From contig CANUEZ040000183.1 of NCBI GenBank assembly GCA_948099385.1, positions 7,192,001 to 7,256,000 of the forward strand: a stretch of 64,000 bases of DNA. Reading direction: 5' to 3'. Positions 1-12,229 of the stretch are shown one piece after another. The notes under the pieces are model-generated. The model saw nothing but the letters and a program-made list of their open reading frames with translations. It ran no database searches and was not told where the DNA came from. Made by a program: the position numbers and the translations under genes. This DNA comes from Fasciola hepatica (Eukaryota > Platyhelminthes > Trematoda > Plagiorchiida > Fasciolidae). The number at the start of each line of letters is the position of its first letter. Within the stretch, counting starts at the first letter, position 1.

Positions 1-1199
1 ATGTATTGTAGACGAACCGAAAAAAAGCACATCATGGAGATGTACGCATGGAAATGAGGAACGACGGACGTCGTACCGAGAACACACATGTTACAATTCG
101 GCTTTCACCAATCGTCATGAGATATTTTCGGTAACTCGAATAACAGTTGTCATGGTGTCCTTAAATCAAATAAGACGATTTTTGTTCCACGTTTATACAA
201 ACCAGGCACACCGGCCCCGGGGCTTCAAAGACCAAAAGTACTTCCAGGGAGAACAAATATGCATGAGCCTGAGGATTGGAACAAACAGTCACAAGATCCC
301 GGTAGCGCAGGTGTGTGGTAACGACCCGTGCGACGGCAGACTACTGTCCAACATCAATGGGACCGGCGATGGAGGGATTCGAATTCCGTAGCCCCGAGAC
401 GACTGGGCCTTATATCACTCAACCAACAAAGGGCATGTGACAACAGCACAGGCGCATCAAAAAGCGCAAAGAATGTCGATTTCGATGCGGATGTGCATTA
501 ACCGCCATCAATGCCCATCTATCAAAAACAAACCACAAGGTCAATTCCGCAATCTCATTCGACAGCTTGTACGGTTTTTTGTAGAATAAGTCCAAGGCAC
601 TTAGCTGCAGGACACTAGTGATGGTCGAATTCAACTGTTCAGGTTAACACTGTAATCACAGAAGAAGTTTGTGCTGGCACTTGAACTCTCGTGGCCCATG
701 GCGGATAAAGTCACTCCCGACGGTGATGCCGATTTCTGAGTAGGACACTATGCTCCATGTTACGTCCCTAATGCCTAATTTAAGGACGGAACGAGAAAGT
801 GGGAAACCCTTGACGTACTCAGTTGCACACGAATAGTTGGCTGTAAATAAGTGAATACAGTGGTTGTCGAATGGTATAAGTGTCTATCATCTCTGTGGTG
901 AGAGACCCGATTTCTGCCACTCCTGGCCGCATGAGTGACATACAGTGATCCGCGATCGCCTAACACATCGACATGCATCTCCCGACTCCAAGTCACAGGG
1001 TCGAAACTAACGGCAACTCTTATTATTACATGAGGTACGCCCCTTCCTGTGCACCCACAGAACAAGAGAAAGTCAAACAGACAACATAAAACGAAAGGAG
1101 TTGGGATCACAAAAGCAAGTTTTTCTTGGCAGAATACACAGTACTGATCGCAAGAGACAGAGAGAAAGGAATTTGAATTACCTACCCAATGATTTCTTT
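1..1199. other. No gene recognised
   Basis: No exon with convincing splice sites, no RNA gene and no transposon domain could be recognised here. The open frames present (for example the minus-strand frame 1110-775) have no family-like motifs and look like chance. The stretch 1306-1589, beyond the next feature, is likewise empty. Confidence 0.5.
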
Positions 1200-1305
1200 A
1201 CTACATGTTTGTAGTGGAAGTGGTATACCCCATAGATACAAAGGTCCACTGCACTATTACTGATACGTGGCAAACAGGCTGAAACCTGGAGTGGAGAACA
1301 ACATA
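1200..1305 (-). repeat. SINE body fragment, reverse orientation
   Basis: The reverse complement matches the distal body of the tRNA-like SINE seen at 1948-2191 and 51555-51822: the cue 'gtggaagtggtatacccc' is the complement of the 'ggggtatatacccctt'-like motif near the end of other copies, followed by the 'cactgcactatta' segment. The tRNA-like head is missing, so this is a truncated copy. Confidence 0.5.
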
Positions 1306-1588
1306 GGGGGATAACGTGCTGGACGACAGTGGATCACTATCTACCATCAAAGTGACCGGTGTTAGCGGCATTCGAAAATCTGACCACTGAATTGGTTAGC
1401 AAACGTTCTGACTCATTCTACCACCACCAGTCTAGAAAACGTAAGATAGAAATTAGTGTTAAGTATCCGATAAGATAAATAGTTCCGAGTTGGACTCGGT
1501 TGAACAGACATTATGACAAGGACAAATTTCCGTCTTCAACGTGTTTGCACTGATCTGGGTGTGGAAAAATTTGAATAAAATGTTTGGC

Positions 1589-1589
<1 letters not shown>

Positions 1590-1669
<80 letters not shown>
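1590..1669. repeat. (TA)n microsatellite
   Basis: About 80 bp of uninterrupted TA dinucleotides. Unlike the tracts at 15579 and 45964, the flanks do not match the 3' end of LINE family D, so its origin is not explained. Confidence 0.97.
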
Positions 1670-1672
<3 letters not shown>

Positions 1673-1947
1673 TGTGACGAAGCCGTCGAAGTGCATTATG
1701 GATCAATCCAATAGTAGTAATACTAGAACAGTAGTCCCTCTCAGGTCACAATAACTTCTCTGCAAGAAATGATTTTGCTATGTAAGAAAATTTCTTCCAT
1801 AGAAAGCCTCCCGCCATGCAATAAACCTCCACAGCAGGATAAGAAACATTTCCACTGGAATTCTACGACTAACATAAAGCATCTCGGGTAAACTAAACAG
1901 CGTTAGCAAAAATCGTTTTGTGATTTTTCTAGGGATATGATATCACC

Positions 1948-2191
1948 GGTGGCGGTCGAATGATTTAAAGCGGTTGCTTACCACCTCGGAGGTAAAAAGT
2001 TCGAATCCCCGCCATCACCGGTTACTTTGGTGGTAGACAATAATCCACTGTCATCCGGATCACTAACACACCTGAACTATAGAGACCTTATGCGGTTATC
2101 CACTCCAAGTCTCAGGTCCTCGTTGCCGGTTATCCCCAATAGGTCAGTGGACCTTCATCGCTGTAGGGTATATATCCCTTCCTTCTAGTTT
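1948..2191 (+). mobile_element. tRNA-derived SINE, copy 1
   Basis: The first 75 bp look like a class II tRNA (Ser/Leu type). An A-box-like 'ggcggtcgaatgatttaa' and a perfect B box 'gttcgaatcc' (about 2001) are followed by a roughly 170 bp unrelated body ('actgtcatccggatcactaac', 'gggtatatatccctt') shared with copies at 17438, 24656 and 51555. The boxes would form an internal RNA polymerase III promoter. The 3' end abuts a truncated LINE A copy at about 2192. Confidence 0.75.
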
Positions 2192-4704
2192 TGTGCAGAC
2201 AATCGATCGTTCTTGTCTAGTACCAATTTCCGACACGGCTCACGTCGCACAGCGACATGACGCTCTAACTCTACAGGTACTCTAAACCAGATTGATCATA
2301 TCGCCGTAAGCTACCGGTGGTGCAGTTCTGTTCAGAACTTTAGATCTTACTGGTCCACGTACGTAGAGTCGGACCATGCATTACCTTTAATGCGATCTTC
2401 TCTCCAGCTCCATGGTCATCGACGCAAACCGCAAACCCGATTAGCCGTGCAATGTTTATGTGATCAAGAAGTCCGCACCCGTTATGAACAGAAGTTAGCA
2501 CACAAGCTAGGATCTACGACGAACAGTAATGTAGATGAGCACTGGGCCCATATCCAGCAGGCAATGCACGTGGCAGCAGGTTTCGCCCGTGGGGTTCAGA
2601 TTCGATCTCCATCAAAAACACTGGATTTCGCAAGAGTCATTCGGTATAATGGAGCAAAAGTGTCAGCTCTCAAACTGTAAGGAGATGAAAAAGATACGTA
2701 GAAAGTTGCAAAAGAAAGTTACAAAGAGCCTTAAGAATGATCGCGAAAAATGGTGGGTCAAGGTAGCCCAAGAAATGGAAATATCACCTGCTTCAGGTGA
2801 CAGTCAAAGACTGTTCAAACTTATTCGTGACACCAGTGGACGGCGAACCCAGGTCAGTGAAACGATTTGCGATTGAAATGGAGAACCCGTCCATAGGAAA
2901 CAGCAAAGGCTTGACCGTTGGGCCTAATACTTCAAGGAACAGATTAGCTGGCCGCACGCTATTGTATTTACTCCCGTGTCAACAACTGCAACTCCTTGGG
3001 TGGTATCACTTGAGCCCCCATCGGAAGTAGAAGTAGAGTCATGCATTCGATTACTGAAAAGAGGGAAAGCGGCAGGTCCCGCCGAACTGCCCCCAGTTCT
3101 TTTCAAACTGGGTGGAGATGCTTTGATAAAATCACTTACCGCTGTGCTCCGTGACATTTGGAACGCGGAGGGTATTCGGTTAATATGGAGTGAGTCGTTG
3201 ATTGTTCCCATCTTCAAGAAGGGAATACGCAATGACTGTAGTAACCATCGTGGGATTAGCTTAATTCCGATAGTCACCAAAGTATTAGCCTCAATTCTAC
3301 TGCAGCGTCTTACGTCCACTCGCTAGAGGAATGCCCGAGAACAACAGGTTGGATTCCGCCCAGGTCGAGGATGCATCGACCAAATTTTTACACTTCGCCG
3401 ACTACTTGAAACGCGCCACACGCACCATCGACCAACAACAATGGTTTTCTTAGACTTGAAAGGCACCTTCGATTCAGTTGATCGAACAGCGCTTTACAGT
3501 GCTCTTCAGCGAAAAGGTATGTCCCGAAAATTCGTGAACCTACTGAGATCATTGTATTCTCATACTTCCGGCCGGGTTAGAGTTTACGGTGAACTATCCG
3601 GTCGATTCGAAACGACCAGTGGTGTTCGACAGGGATGTCCCATGTCTCCACTCCCATTCAACTTCGTCATGGACGAAATAATGGAGAGTGAGCTGCAAAA
3701 TATTCAGGATTTAAGCGACGAACTAGGAAATAGTAGAAAGCTATGTGACCTAGATTACGCAGACGATGATGTCTGCTTGATCGAATGCACGGAACATGCT
3801 CAACGTGCACTAGATAGACTCTCAAGAGCTGTAGCTCCATTCGGCAAGCGCTTTGCACCTTCAAAGTGCAAGGTGATGTTACAAGACTGTAGTAGAGGTG
3901 AGCACGCGGATATCCAAGGCTCGAGTGGCGTATGCTGGAATGAAGCACTTGTGGCGCACATCTGATATTTCACTGAAGTTGAAAGATCGTATATACTGTG
4001 CCGCAGTGCGTTCAGTTTTGTTGTATGGTTGCGAAACTTGGAATCTGCGTGCAGAAGATATTCGTCGTCTTGGGGTTTTCGACCACCGATGTTTACGTAA
4101 TATCGCTAGGATTGGGTGGAATAGCCGAGTGAGCAATGATGAGGTCAAAAATCGAGTATTGGGTACTAATTCGGAGAATGTTTTGTCACAGCGTATCCAA
4201 CTTAGTAGACTTCGTTGGTTGGGGCATGTGTTGTGTATGGCAGACACACGTCTACTATACCAAGCCCTGTTTTTCGTTCCTCCTCGTGAGTGGAAAACGC
4301 CAAGTGGAGGTCAACAGATGTCATGGCAACGGCAAATGAGAAAATGTACAGCGAACCTGGGAAAAGTAGGTGCTTCATGTCTTCGTGGTTGGGGTCCAAA
4401 AGATCCATCTACCAGTCGGCTGGAGACACTGAAGGATATGGCAGCAAACTGTGAACAGTGGCGATCGTGTTGTCACTTTCTATCAAATCAGAATGACTGA
4501 TCTATGTGCGTTTCTACAGTTAGACTGTGTATTCCGTGTGTTGGCTACTAGGGCAGCCTTTCCTTTTCCCACCCGTGTAGTTCCACTCCGTGTCCATTTT
4601 GTATATTCATACTTTCTAATTCAACGTACAACATAGTGAGAAAGGTAGTGGTCAGTGGGGCTTGCCCCACTGTTTCACGCTGTACGATGATGATGATGAT
4701 GAAT
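2192..4704 (+). mobile_element. LINE family A, copy A1 (5'-truncated)
   Basis: APE-type non-LTR retrotransposon. The copy starts within the C-terminal part of the endonuclease (motif DHIAVSYRWC at about 2295), then has a basic linker, the reverse transcriptase, and the conserved C-terminal region with LGHVLCMADTR and a GGQ-type motif, ending near 4500. A 3' untranslated part follows, closing with a short (GAT)n tail at 4687-4704, typical of simple 3' tails of such elements. Nucleotides 2192-2960 are nearly identical to copy A2 at 58840-59600, and the 5' truncation point coincides with the end of the upstream SINE. Which LINE clade it belongs to (RTE, CR1 or another) cannot be settled by eye. 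Confidence 0.88.
2976..4500 (+). pseudogene. LINE A1 reverse transcriptase, broken
   Basis: Reverse transcriptase that would copy its own RNA at a nicked genomic target. It is read in pieces: 2976-3326 carries the fingers (IVPIFKKG, HRGISLIP); a stop at 3325 interrupts it; 3441-3965 carries motif A (MVFLDLKGTFDSVDR), motif B (TSGVRQGCPMSP) and an intact catalytic YADD at about 3757; 3898-4500, in another frame, carries the C-terminal domain (YGCETWNLR, LRWLGHVL). A frameshift and short deletion lie at about 3890-3900, where the FAPSKCK segment runs straight into a downstream part. Not functional as it stands. Confidence 0.85.
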
Positions 4705-6222
4705 GTTACACTATTCTGCATCCGGTGGAAAATCGAAACACTCAGTCATCGCCAAACGTGTTTTAAGAATCGAAAGCCAATTAGAGTTGATAATGGAAAC
4801 AAGCGTAGTGCTTGGATGGCGATGAGCATATCAGAGAGGTGACTGCGTCACCGAAAAAACAAACCTGTTGCCAAGGCTCGAAGAATTATTTTATTACTTG
4901 ATAACTATATTGCACATTCGGAATTGCATTTGAGCCACGGTATTATCATTTCTCTTGTAACATACAAGCTGTATGCGGATATGTAGCTCGATTTAAGAAA
5001 CGACGCATCCTCGAAATAGCGATTTCATCCAGATGTTTGCGAGAAAATAAAACGAAAGGATTTTAGGATGTTATTCGACCCCTGTGCAAATCAGTTACGG
5101 CGTAGGTGTTGTTGATTTGATTCCAAGAAACCTTCTCAATGTCAAATGATGAGATACTGACTAGACGAGGCAATCAGTCTTGCTGGTCCGAAATCGAACT
5201 GGTGGGAATCGGTCTCCAGAAAACCATACACGGTTATCGATGGTGACAGATATGTCAAACTGGGTGCGAATTTTTAAGTTATCCTTCGTTGACGTGAGAT
5301 AAGATGCACTTGGCGCCAATCGGTTTGAATCTATACTGGGAACAAGAATAAACCGGCGAACTGGACAGGAATTTAATCACGGCCTTCTGTGTTTGGGGGA
5401 GTGCTACATTCTCGTCAAAAATGGGGAAACGCAGAGGAAAATTTCCCCCTCCCCCCTCGAAAAAAAAACGCTTAGATGAGGACCCGAAACTAACACTAAA
5501 ATGAAAAGAAGCATCATTTCCATGCGCAACAACAACACGTATCGTTTCACACTGTTGCCAAAACGTGTTCAGCCAAAACCAGTGGATTCGGTCGCATGTG
5601 AATTGTGCGAAAAGAAAGAGATGCCCACGCAAGCACACATCTGGTGCTTAATCTGCACACACACACAAACATGCAGGACACGTTCCATTCAATTCCGAGG
5701 TACATCACAACTTTCGCGATTGTTGCGTTCAACGGATTTTTCCTAATTCTGCGTGTCTGTGTGTCGACTGGGCTTATGACAATCAAACCGATATGCGAAA
5801 GTAAACTCATGCAGTCCACATTTCAAGTGTTGTTGTGATCTATGAATAAGTAATATTCTTATCTGACAATCCACAAAACAGTACGTAGGTAAGAAATGGC
5901 GAAGTGTTGTAAGAAGGAAAACAAAACCGAAAATACGACCTATCAAAGTCACTGCCATATGGCCTGAAGTCCAACGGAAACGTTTTGGAGATCAGATCAC
6001 AACCAAGAAGCAAAACATGGAGAAATTAGTAACGGTGATAAAGGGTCTGTCATCGTTTTCTAGGAATATAGAAGGAGCGATGTAGCTTAAACAAACAATG
6101 ACAACATTTACCGAAGCAGTCGAAAAAAGCAATTCACAAGTTTACTGTGTAGGCAGATATGAGTCAATTTCCTGGTTTGTGAAATATTTGCGCTCCAATG
6201 ATACCACAGACTATTATTTGCA
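4705..6222. other. No gene recognised
   Basis: Nothing beyond short chance frames. There is a C-rich/A-rich patch at 5446-5470 and a short (CA)n run at about 5638-5650. No splice-bounded exon or transposon motif was found on either strand. Confidence 0.5.
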
Positions 6223-6410
6223 ATAAATGCCGATTGGTGATAGACAGTAATTCCCTGTCGTCTGGCTCGTTACCACACCCGACCTATTGAGACCTTGTAG
6301 TTTTACAAACCAAATTTCATGGTCTCACTGCCAACTACACCTGATAGCGCAGTAGGTCTTTGAGGCTGAGGTATACCCCTGCCAGTATGCTCAAGCACAA
6401 GCATGTAATA
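6223..6410 (+). repeat. SINE body fragment
   Basis: Matches the body of the tRNA-like SINE ('tagacagtaattccctgtcg', 'gaccttgtag', 'gaggtatacccct', 'caagcatgtaataag') but lacks the tRNA-like head. It is a diverged, 5'-truncated copy. Confidence 0.65.
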
Positions 6411-7394
6411 AGAGAAAATACCGTAGTTAACTGTATTCAACCAGCGACTGGCGAGCGAATGAATGGCCGAATAAAAGTAAGTGACTGAATAACTGCTCAC
6501 TCGAAGACAGTCTTCGTTCCGCTCAATTTAAAAAAGGTATCACCAACATCCTACAGAGTATGGCCACTTGATCAGTTCGAGTAGTATGGGATTTGAATTG
6601 TCTATGGTTCCGCACGCATTTCCGTACACCCCGGGGTTCAGTCCTAGTTGAGATTCAGTGAAAACGCACTACTCCTGGTGATGATTGATTCGTAACGAAC
6701 CATATCAAAGAAGCCATACTGTGATCACTTTACGGTCATCCGCCAGTTCCAGTAAGAAGGCTACTCTACCTTCGAATCATCTTAATTTGTTGGTACAAAA
6801 CAGATAGTTTATATAAGATGTGTGGGGATCACAACTCAATCCCCGAATGAAAACTTATTGGTCCACTATTGAAGCTGATTTACACACGTATTTCTCACGG
6901 TGAAAATAGCAAAAACCGAACAGGAAACAGACGTATGTCAGAGAATAGTGAAAATGTGAGTAATTATTTTTTTGAATGCTGTTCCATGGAAGGCACTTCA
7001 TAACTCTTGTTTTTGTGTCCGTTTGAATAGCATCAAATAATTATAAAAGTCGAAGTTCCTCCGCATGTTGCACTGGCATCGATTGTGAGCCATATATAAA
7101 ACTACTCAGATATCTTGCTAACGACATTCCCCGCCCCTTGGTCTTAACCGGTAAGGTGCGAATGCATCAAATGAGGTTAACCTCCTCATATCTTTAGACC
7201 AAGTGGTTATCTGACCACTGCATAGCTTCTTTCAGCCTTGAACAGGGCATCTCATCTCAGAGAGACGGACGACTATTACTTCTTTTTTACACCAGTCCGA
7301 AATTGTGCACGATGCCAACATGACAACAACAATTACGAAATGGTGAGTGAGTGGTATAACAGTCCATCTTTCTGTCAGCGATGTCTCCTATGAC
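6411..7394. other. No gene recognised
   Basis: No coding, RNA or repeat signature that I can support. The region is AT-rich intergenic or intronic sequence. Confidence 0.45.
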
Positions 7395-7515
7395 TGTTTG
7401 CGTTGTGAGCTGCTGTATTACTCGGTCGCCCGGTCCAGAGTAGACCTCCTTATTCGAGGATGCACCTCTAGCATTTGCGCAGCCAAGCGCGTCCTGCAGA
7501 ACAACAGGGTTAGTT
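7395..7515 (+). repeat. Dispersed repeat shared with 55990-56110 (inverted)
   Basis: The segment containing 'attcgaggatgcacctctag' followed by a 'caagcgcgtcctgca' motif is the reverse complement of the segment at about 56020-56090. The right-hand copy lies just upstream of the endonuclease region of LINE B, so this is probably a fragment of a LINE 5' untranslated region. It carries no coding signal of its own. Confidence 0.55.
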
Positions 7516-9300
7516 CAGATGAGCGGTGGAAAACTGAATGTTTCTCACACCTCTTCTGGAAACCTTGTCGGGTAAGAACGATACGATAAGAAGCTTTGGT
7601 CTTATTTAGTGACGGGTCGCACTCACCACGTCATAGTGCTGTCAGCAGATTTATGTAGCGTCTTAGAGTGGAGAATGCTAGCCAAGCGAAAATCCCATCA
7701 CATCCTCGAACACTGCCACGCATCGTCCACGACCGCTTAGTTGGCGAGTCCATCTTATCCACGGTAAACCACAGATGCGGCCATTCCCTTAGTAGCAACT
7801 TGCGGGCGCTCGCGGTAGCACACAACTCTGCTCTGTCCAGACGATGGACAACTAGTCGTAACACATGTCTGAGTCGCCAAGGGCATTGCACAGTGAGCGC
7901 TTCGATATGGATGTGGCTAGCCACAACAAACACATGATAAGAGACCTCATCACTGCTCACTCAATGTCCACACCATACGCGAGCAACACTGCAGAGACCT
8001 TGATGGCCCAATATAGAAAGTCCCCAAGCATTCTTAGGGCAAGTGGTCAGGTTTCACAACCACAGAGTAAAACCACGTACCGTGGAATGATCCCACGCTT
8101 AGGTCGTCAACAACAGTCGCATGCCGTGCAGACGCCACTTGTTGTTAGGTGACGAAAGCAGTTGATATTCCCGATAATTGCGATCTGATTTCTTCATCAC
8201 AAACTCCAGTGGTGATGCAGTTCTTTATCTACCTGAAGCCATCGGCTAGTGCTAGCTTTCGATAAGTTCTTCCATGCCCTGGTCTTCATGCATACCTTCT
8301 CTGGCTTCTCCAGCTGTGCAATAGGCTCGTTTTCCGTTTCTCTTTTCCTTGTACAACTCGTAAACACATCTGAAGACTGCCATCATACTAGGTGTATAAC
8401 TTCATCCTCTTGCTTATCACCTATCAAACGAATCAAAGACCACCCACTTGATTGACAGACCAACGTATTCGTTCCTTTTCGTGAGAATCAACCGTGGTCC
8501 GTCACCTGATCACCAATGACCCAATACATGTTACTTATGTACCAAACCATTGTTGCATCGATCCACTGATGACTACGTCCGACCGGCTGTCTGTCTTCAC
8601 TCTTCCCTATCTCCGTTGTTCGTTCATCCATTTTGTTGCTCACATGTCTCCATCCAATTTGACTGGTGCGTCTCCTTTGGTTGGTCGTCATTCTTCTTTG
8701 ATCGGTTCTTTTTTTGTTCGACCGTGTCAGCCATCCATGAGATTGCATTATTGATTAGCTCATCATAGTGCGCTGACTGGCTGATCGGTCTCAGGCTGGC
8801 TTGGGTGCATTTTCTGGAGTCAACTGTACGTTTGGTTTACACGTTTCCCAGCTGATTTATCGCAGTTTACCTCTATCTGTACTCTGCGGGAGTAACTTGG
8901 ACGATACCTGTTTACATTCCAGTATAATGTATTTGTTTATTTCGTCCTATGTTCGTTTCGTTGGTCCGCCGTCTGTCCCTTTTGGTTCTACTGACCTTTC
9001 GCTGGAGTCAATGCCTGGTCATCGCGCCCACTCAAATGTTCACTGTAGGTTGCCTTTCTGGTGTACTAAGATGTTGCATGTGCAGGATCAATTCCAATCG
9101 ATTCAATACTGTCTGTTTGTTGTTCAATAAATGTTTCTATCTGTCCCCGTGTTGCTGTCTCTGAGCTGCGCTGAGTCACTCGAGATTACGTGCATTCGAG
9201 AGGCATGCTCCGCAGCATTACGGAATTCTACACCAAATTAATCTCCAGTGTGCAGTGGACAACCCACCACCGAACAGTTACATCGTTTTCTCCATATTTT
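7516..9300. other. No gene; faint repeat relics
   Basis: No exon or transposase/RT domain. Part of 7930-8100 ('tgtccacaccatacgcgagc', 'aacactgcagag') resembles 10820-10900, suggesting an old dispersed repeat. At 9125-9132 'ttcaataaatg' supplies a polyadenylation-like AATAAA after a pyrimidine-rich region (8500-9130) that could be an LTR or UTR relic, but I found no paired repeat, primer-binding site or coding region to support this. Confidence 0.35.
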
Positions 9301-9310
9301 AATTTTTATT

Positions 9311-9360
9311 CTTCCAAGCTTTCGTTGACAGGCCCGTTACCTGTGGTCTTTCATCAGAAG
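9311..9360 (-). ncRNA. Hammerhead-ribozyme-like motif (Penelope type)
   Basis: On the minus strand the sequence reads CTGATGA (9357-9351), a stem II made by ACAGG...CCTGT enclosing a short loop, then ACGAAAGCTT. That is the CUGANGA / stem II / GAAA layout of a hammerhead core. The self-complementary AGCT just after GAAA could act as the very short stem III known from dimeric hammerheads of Penelope-like elements. No Penelope RT or GIY-YIG endonuclease is visible nearby, so it would be an orphan terminal fragment. Stem I pairing is weak, so activity is doubtful. Confidence 0.5.
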
Positions 9361-9674
9361 TCCCGAACAAAGGCAGCTAAACACTCCATTCAGGTCTCTA
9401 CTCCAAGGGGTCGGACCGAAACCTTTTCGCTTTCTTCTCTACCATTACGCTAAAATCGCAATCGACCGTATTTCTTGTTCCCACGTACCTTCAGAAGTTA
9501 ATTCTTCAAAATTAAGATAATTAGACTGGGCCGGACGTGGACATTATCCCTCTCCAAAAACTCTTACTACAGTGTTTTTAGTTCAGCTCAGTTCTTTTGG
9601 CCAAAACCGACAATGCTTGGACACATGGCCTGGGTTCATCAAATAGCTGGTAGGAGGGGAAACTTGTCAGTCTC

Positions 9675-10480
9675 ATGAAATTGTACTACTCAACTACGCG
9701 TGCAAGAATACGATTTTTACGGAGAACAATCCAGCGAATTCTTCCTTTATTCCGGTGTCCGATAGGGTTACCCGGTGTTGCCAGTCCCATTCAACTACGC
9801 TATCGACTAGATAATGCGGCAACCGCTCATCGATTACCCGAGTGTACAGCTAAGCTCCGACTTTTCTTAGCTGATTTGGAATTCATGGACGAAATTGTTA
9901 TCCTAGAAAGCAGTCCAACTATCCTACAAAAAACCACGGGACTAGAAGTCAATACATCAAAGACTAATATCTTCTCGACATGCGTTGCACAGTCCACACA
10001 ACCAATGTACGTCAACGGCGAGCTAATTGAGCATATGTTTGCATTCAAATACCTTGGCTCCACAATACTCCCAAATGGCTAATCCCAGGACGAAATTAAA
10101 GTGTGAAATCCGCATCTCCCAAGCCACCATCCGCCCCGCATTGACCTACGGTTGCGTACGTGACCATCACGCATCGAGGAAATAAGAAATATGGAAGCAT
10201 CTAATCACCGATGTCTGCGAACGATCCACAAAGTAACCTGGCACGATAAGATATCAAACGATACGATTAGAAAACGCTGCTTCCACAACGGAAAGTTGTC
10301 GGTATTCTTCCAACGACGACGTTTGCAATGGTTCGGACACATCCGGTGACGCCCAAGCACCGAGATCTCAAAACAGTGTCTGTCACCCGTTCCCTGCTAA
10401 GGTTGGCGCTACCGCCTTGGAGGACAACTGGAAACATAAATCAGCAGTGTCAAGTGGGACATTGAGTGATGAGGACTCGT
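9675..10480 (+). pseudogene. RTE-like LINE fragment (RT C-terminal half)
   Basis: This stretch differs from families A-F. 9675-10082 encodes the part of an RT around and after the catalytic motif (LADLEFMDEIVILESSPT, where the Y-A-D-D box is degraded) and the characteristic GLEVNTSKTN ... YVNGELIEHMFAFKYLGSTI. Broken frames to about 10480 then give C-terminal motifs (NHRCLRTIHKVTWHDKISN, RRRLQWFGHIR). The GLEVN / FKYLGS pattern suits the RTE group known from schistosomes (SR2-like). The endonuclease and RT motifs A and B are absent, so the copy is 5'-truncated and dead. Confidence 0.75.
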
Positions 10481-10779
10481 CTGTTTACGGTGCTCGTCTC
10501 TGAAACTAAAATTGGATCTCCCTGTGTTCTGTGGTAAGGCGCAATCCACGCCATCCATGAAGCCGGCTCATCCTCTCATAGGAGATTGTCGCATAAAAGT
10601 AAGGGTCGGTGGATCTCGTAAATCACGACCTCCTCACCTCATAGGTCTTAATCAGTTAAGTCCCTGGTTCAGTTTTTCATTCCTCTTCATCATGTCACGG
10701 GTTGACAACCTCAACCAGTCGTTCAGCGGCTAAATACATCGAACAGCAATGCATACCAACAGGGTCTATCTAACCCGTT

Positions 10780-11000
10780 TAGACTGGGCCCATGCTTCAG
10801 GGGCTGAAATCCGGTCCTCTATGCCTAACGTCAGCATCGCTGATAAGATGTTAACACCATATTCGAGCGATACTGCGAAAACAACAACACTTAGCTACCG
10901 ACAGTCTTTGTGTATCTTCTACCCGTACCGGTCATGTTTCAAACCCGTATGGGATAGAACAAACTACCGCAATCCACTCCTAACCCTTGATGGAAAAAAC
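10780..11000 (+). repeat. Dispersed repeat resembling 7900-8130
   Basis: Shares the order of short matches 'acaccatattcgagc', 'atactgcgaaaac' and a later GTT-T-CAACC-like block with 7930-8100. The two copies are strongly diverged. No coding role is visible. Confidence 0.3.
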
Positions 11001-11245
11001 GGATACCATTCCGGCAGAACGCGTGGCTCGATTGGTAAAAGACGAATGCGTCGTTTGTATCCGCGACGACATTTCGTGTGAAATCCGACATCTAGGTGAG
11101 ATGCAGTTACCCAAGTAACAAAACTCGTCTACTTCAGTTAAGGCTTCTTCCGATAGGATGAGATCTGGTATAGGGATAACCCGACTTTGTAGCAGCAGCT
11201 GACGATCTTGGGATAAAGAACGCCTCATAAACATCGACACACCGT
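10985..11245 (-). pseudogene. LINE fragment (post-catalytic RT segment)
   Basis: Reading the minus strand, the frame carries QSRVIPIPDLILSEEALT, then EVDEFCYLGNCISPRCRIS and a final SIKG. This matches the segment after the catalytic box of family E (EVDKFCYL ... SIKGRV, see 30540-30735). It is a short isolated remnant with internal frameshifts, orientation minus. Confidence 0.6.
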
Positions 11246-11249
11246 TATT

Positions 11250-12229
11250 TAAACAACCTAGAATAGACTGAAACTTACTTGAATAGTGTCTACAGGGCAT
11301 GACATCTAACCATATTTTGCTGTAATCCACATTTTATGCAGTAAACTGCAGTAGTGAGTATGGAGGAAGTACATTTATCTATCACTGAAATGATCATAAC
11401 TGATTAAGATTGAACCCGACCTGCTGCGGCTGATCTATTTCACTTTGCTGAATCGAGTAACTGTTCATATACAACAGACCGAATTCCCGATTGGTACACA
11501 CGTGAAGGAAGACCCACGTGTAGAGAAACAACAATGAAATAGGAAAACGCATCACAACCAAGATGTCCGAGGTGGTCCTGAAAAGGACCGACAGTGTGCG
11601 ATCTCATGATCCGAATTCTTCTTTGATGGGTGTAGAGGATGATACCACACTACATTCCTTTCTTACACGTCCCGAATCCGGATGAGATTCGAAATTGCGA
11701 GCGGGAATAGGAAATGGGAATTTTGCATCCGGATGGTCACATACATTTCTCACGGCGGAGATCATGTTACTGTTTTTGGGTCCGACTAAAAATATATGCT
11801 TTACAATACAAATGATCAAACCAAGGCATTTGGCAGATTCCTCCGTGCGCAAGCGTATATATATATACTCAGCCGATCCTACCCAAAATGGAGCCCAAAG
11901 TGGCAGAGTTATCGCTGGGATATAACTCAGACGTGAGGTCGGACGGCTTGAATGTCGTGTGACGTTTCACAAACGATTGTCACCTTTAGCTCCTGTCTAA
12001 CTGAAATGTAAATGAAACAACTGAAATAAACTTGAAGATGGTAAAGTATTAAAAAAACGTTCTGTCCCGCATGTTTGTTGTCTCTCCTATTACAACGGTT
12101 CTGTGCCCTGTACTTCATCGTTTCACTAGTGCAAGCACCTCACCCACCATTAGGAGAGTGGGCACAGAATGCGGCCGTTGTGCTACAATCCCTATGCGTC
12201 TCAATACCTGATGTTGATCGTAGCTCAAG
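11250..12229. other. No gene recognised
   Basis: No exon with usable splice sites and no transposon domain was seen on either strand. A short (TA)n patch lies at about 11857-11869. Confidence 0.45.

Noticed and set aside
1511..1696. Tyr-Ile repeat protein
   Set aside because: This is only the translation of the (TA)n microsatellite.
8488..9164. Overlapping open frames on both strands and a pyrimidine-rich stretch as a coding gene or LTR
   Set aside because: Frames overlap on both strands without motifs, and no second LTR copy or primer-binding site was found.
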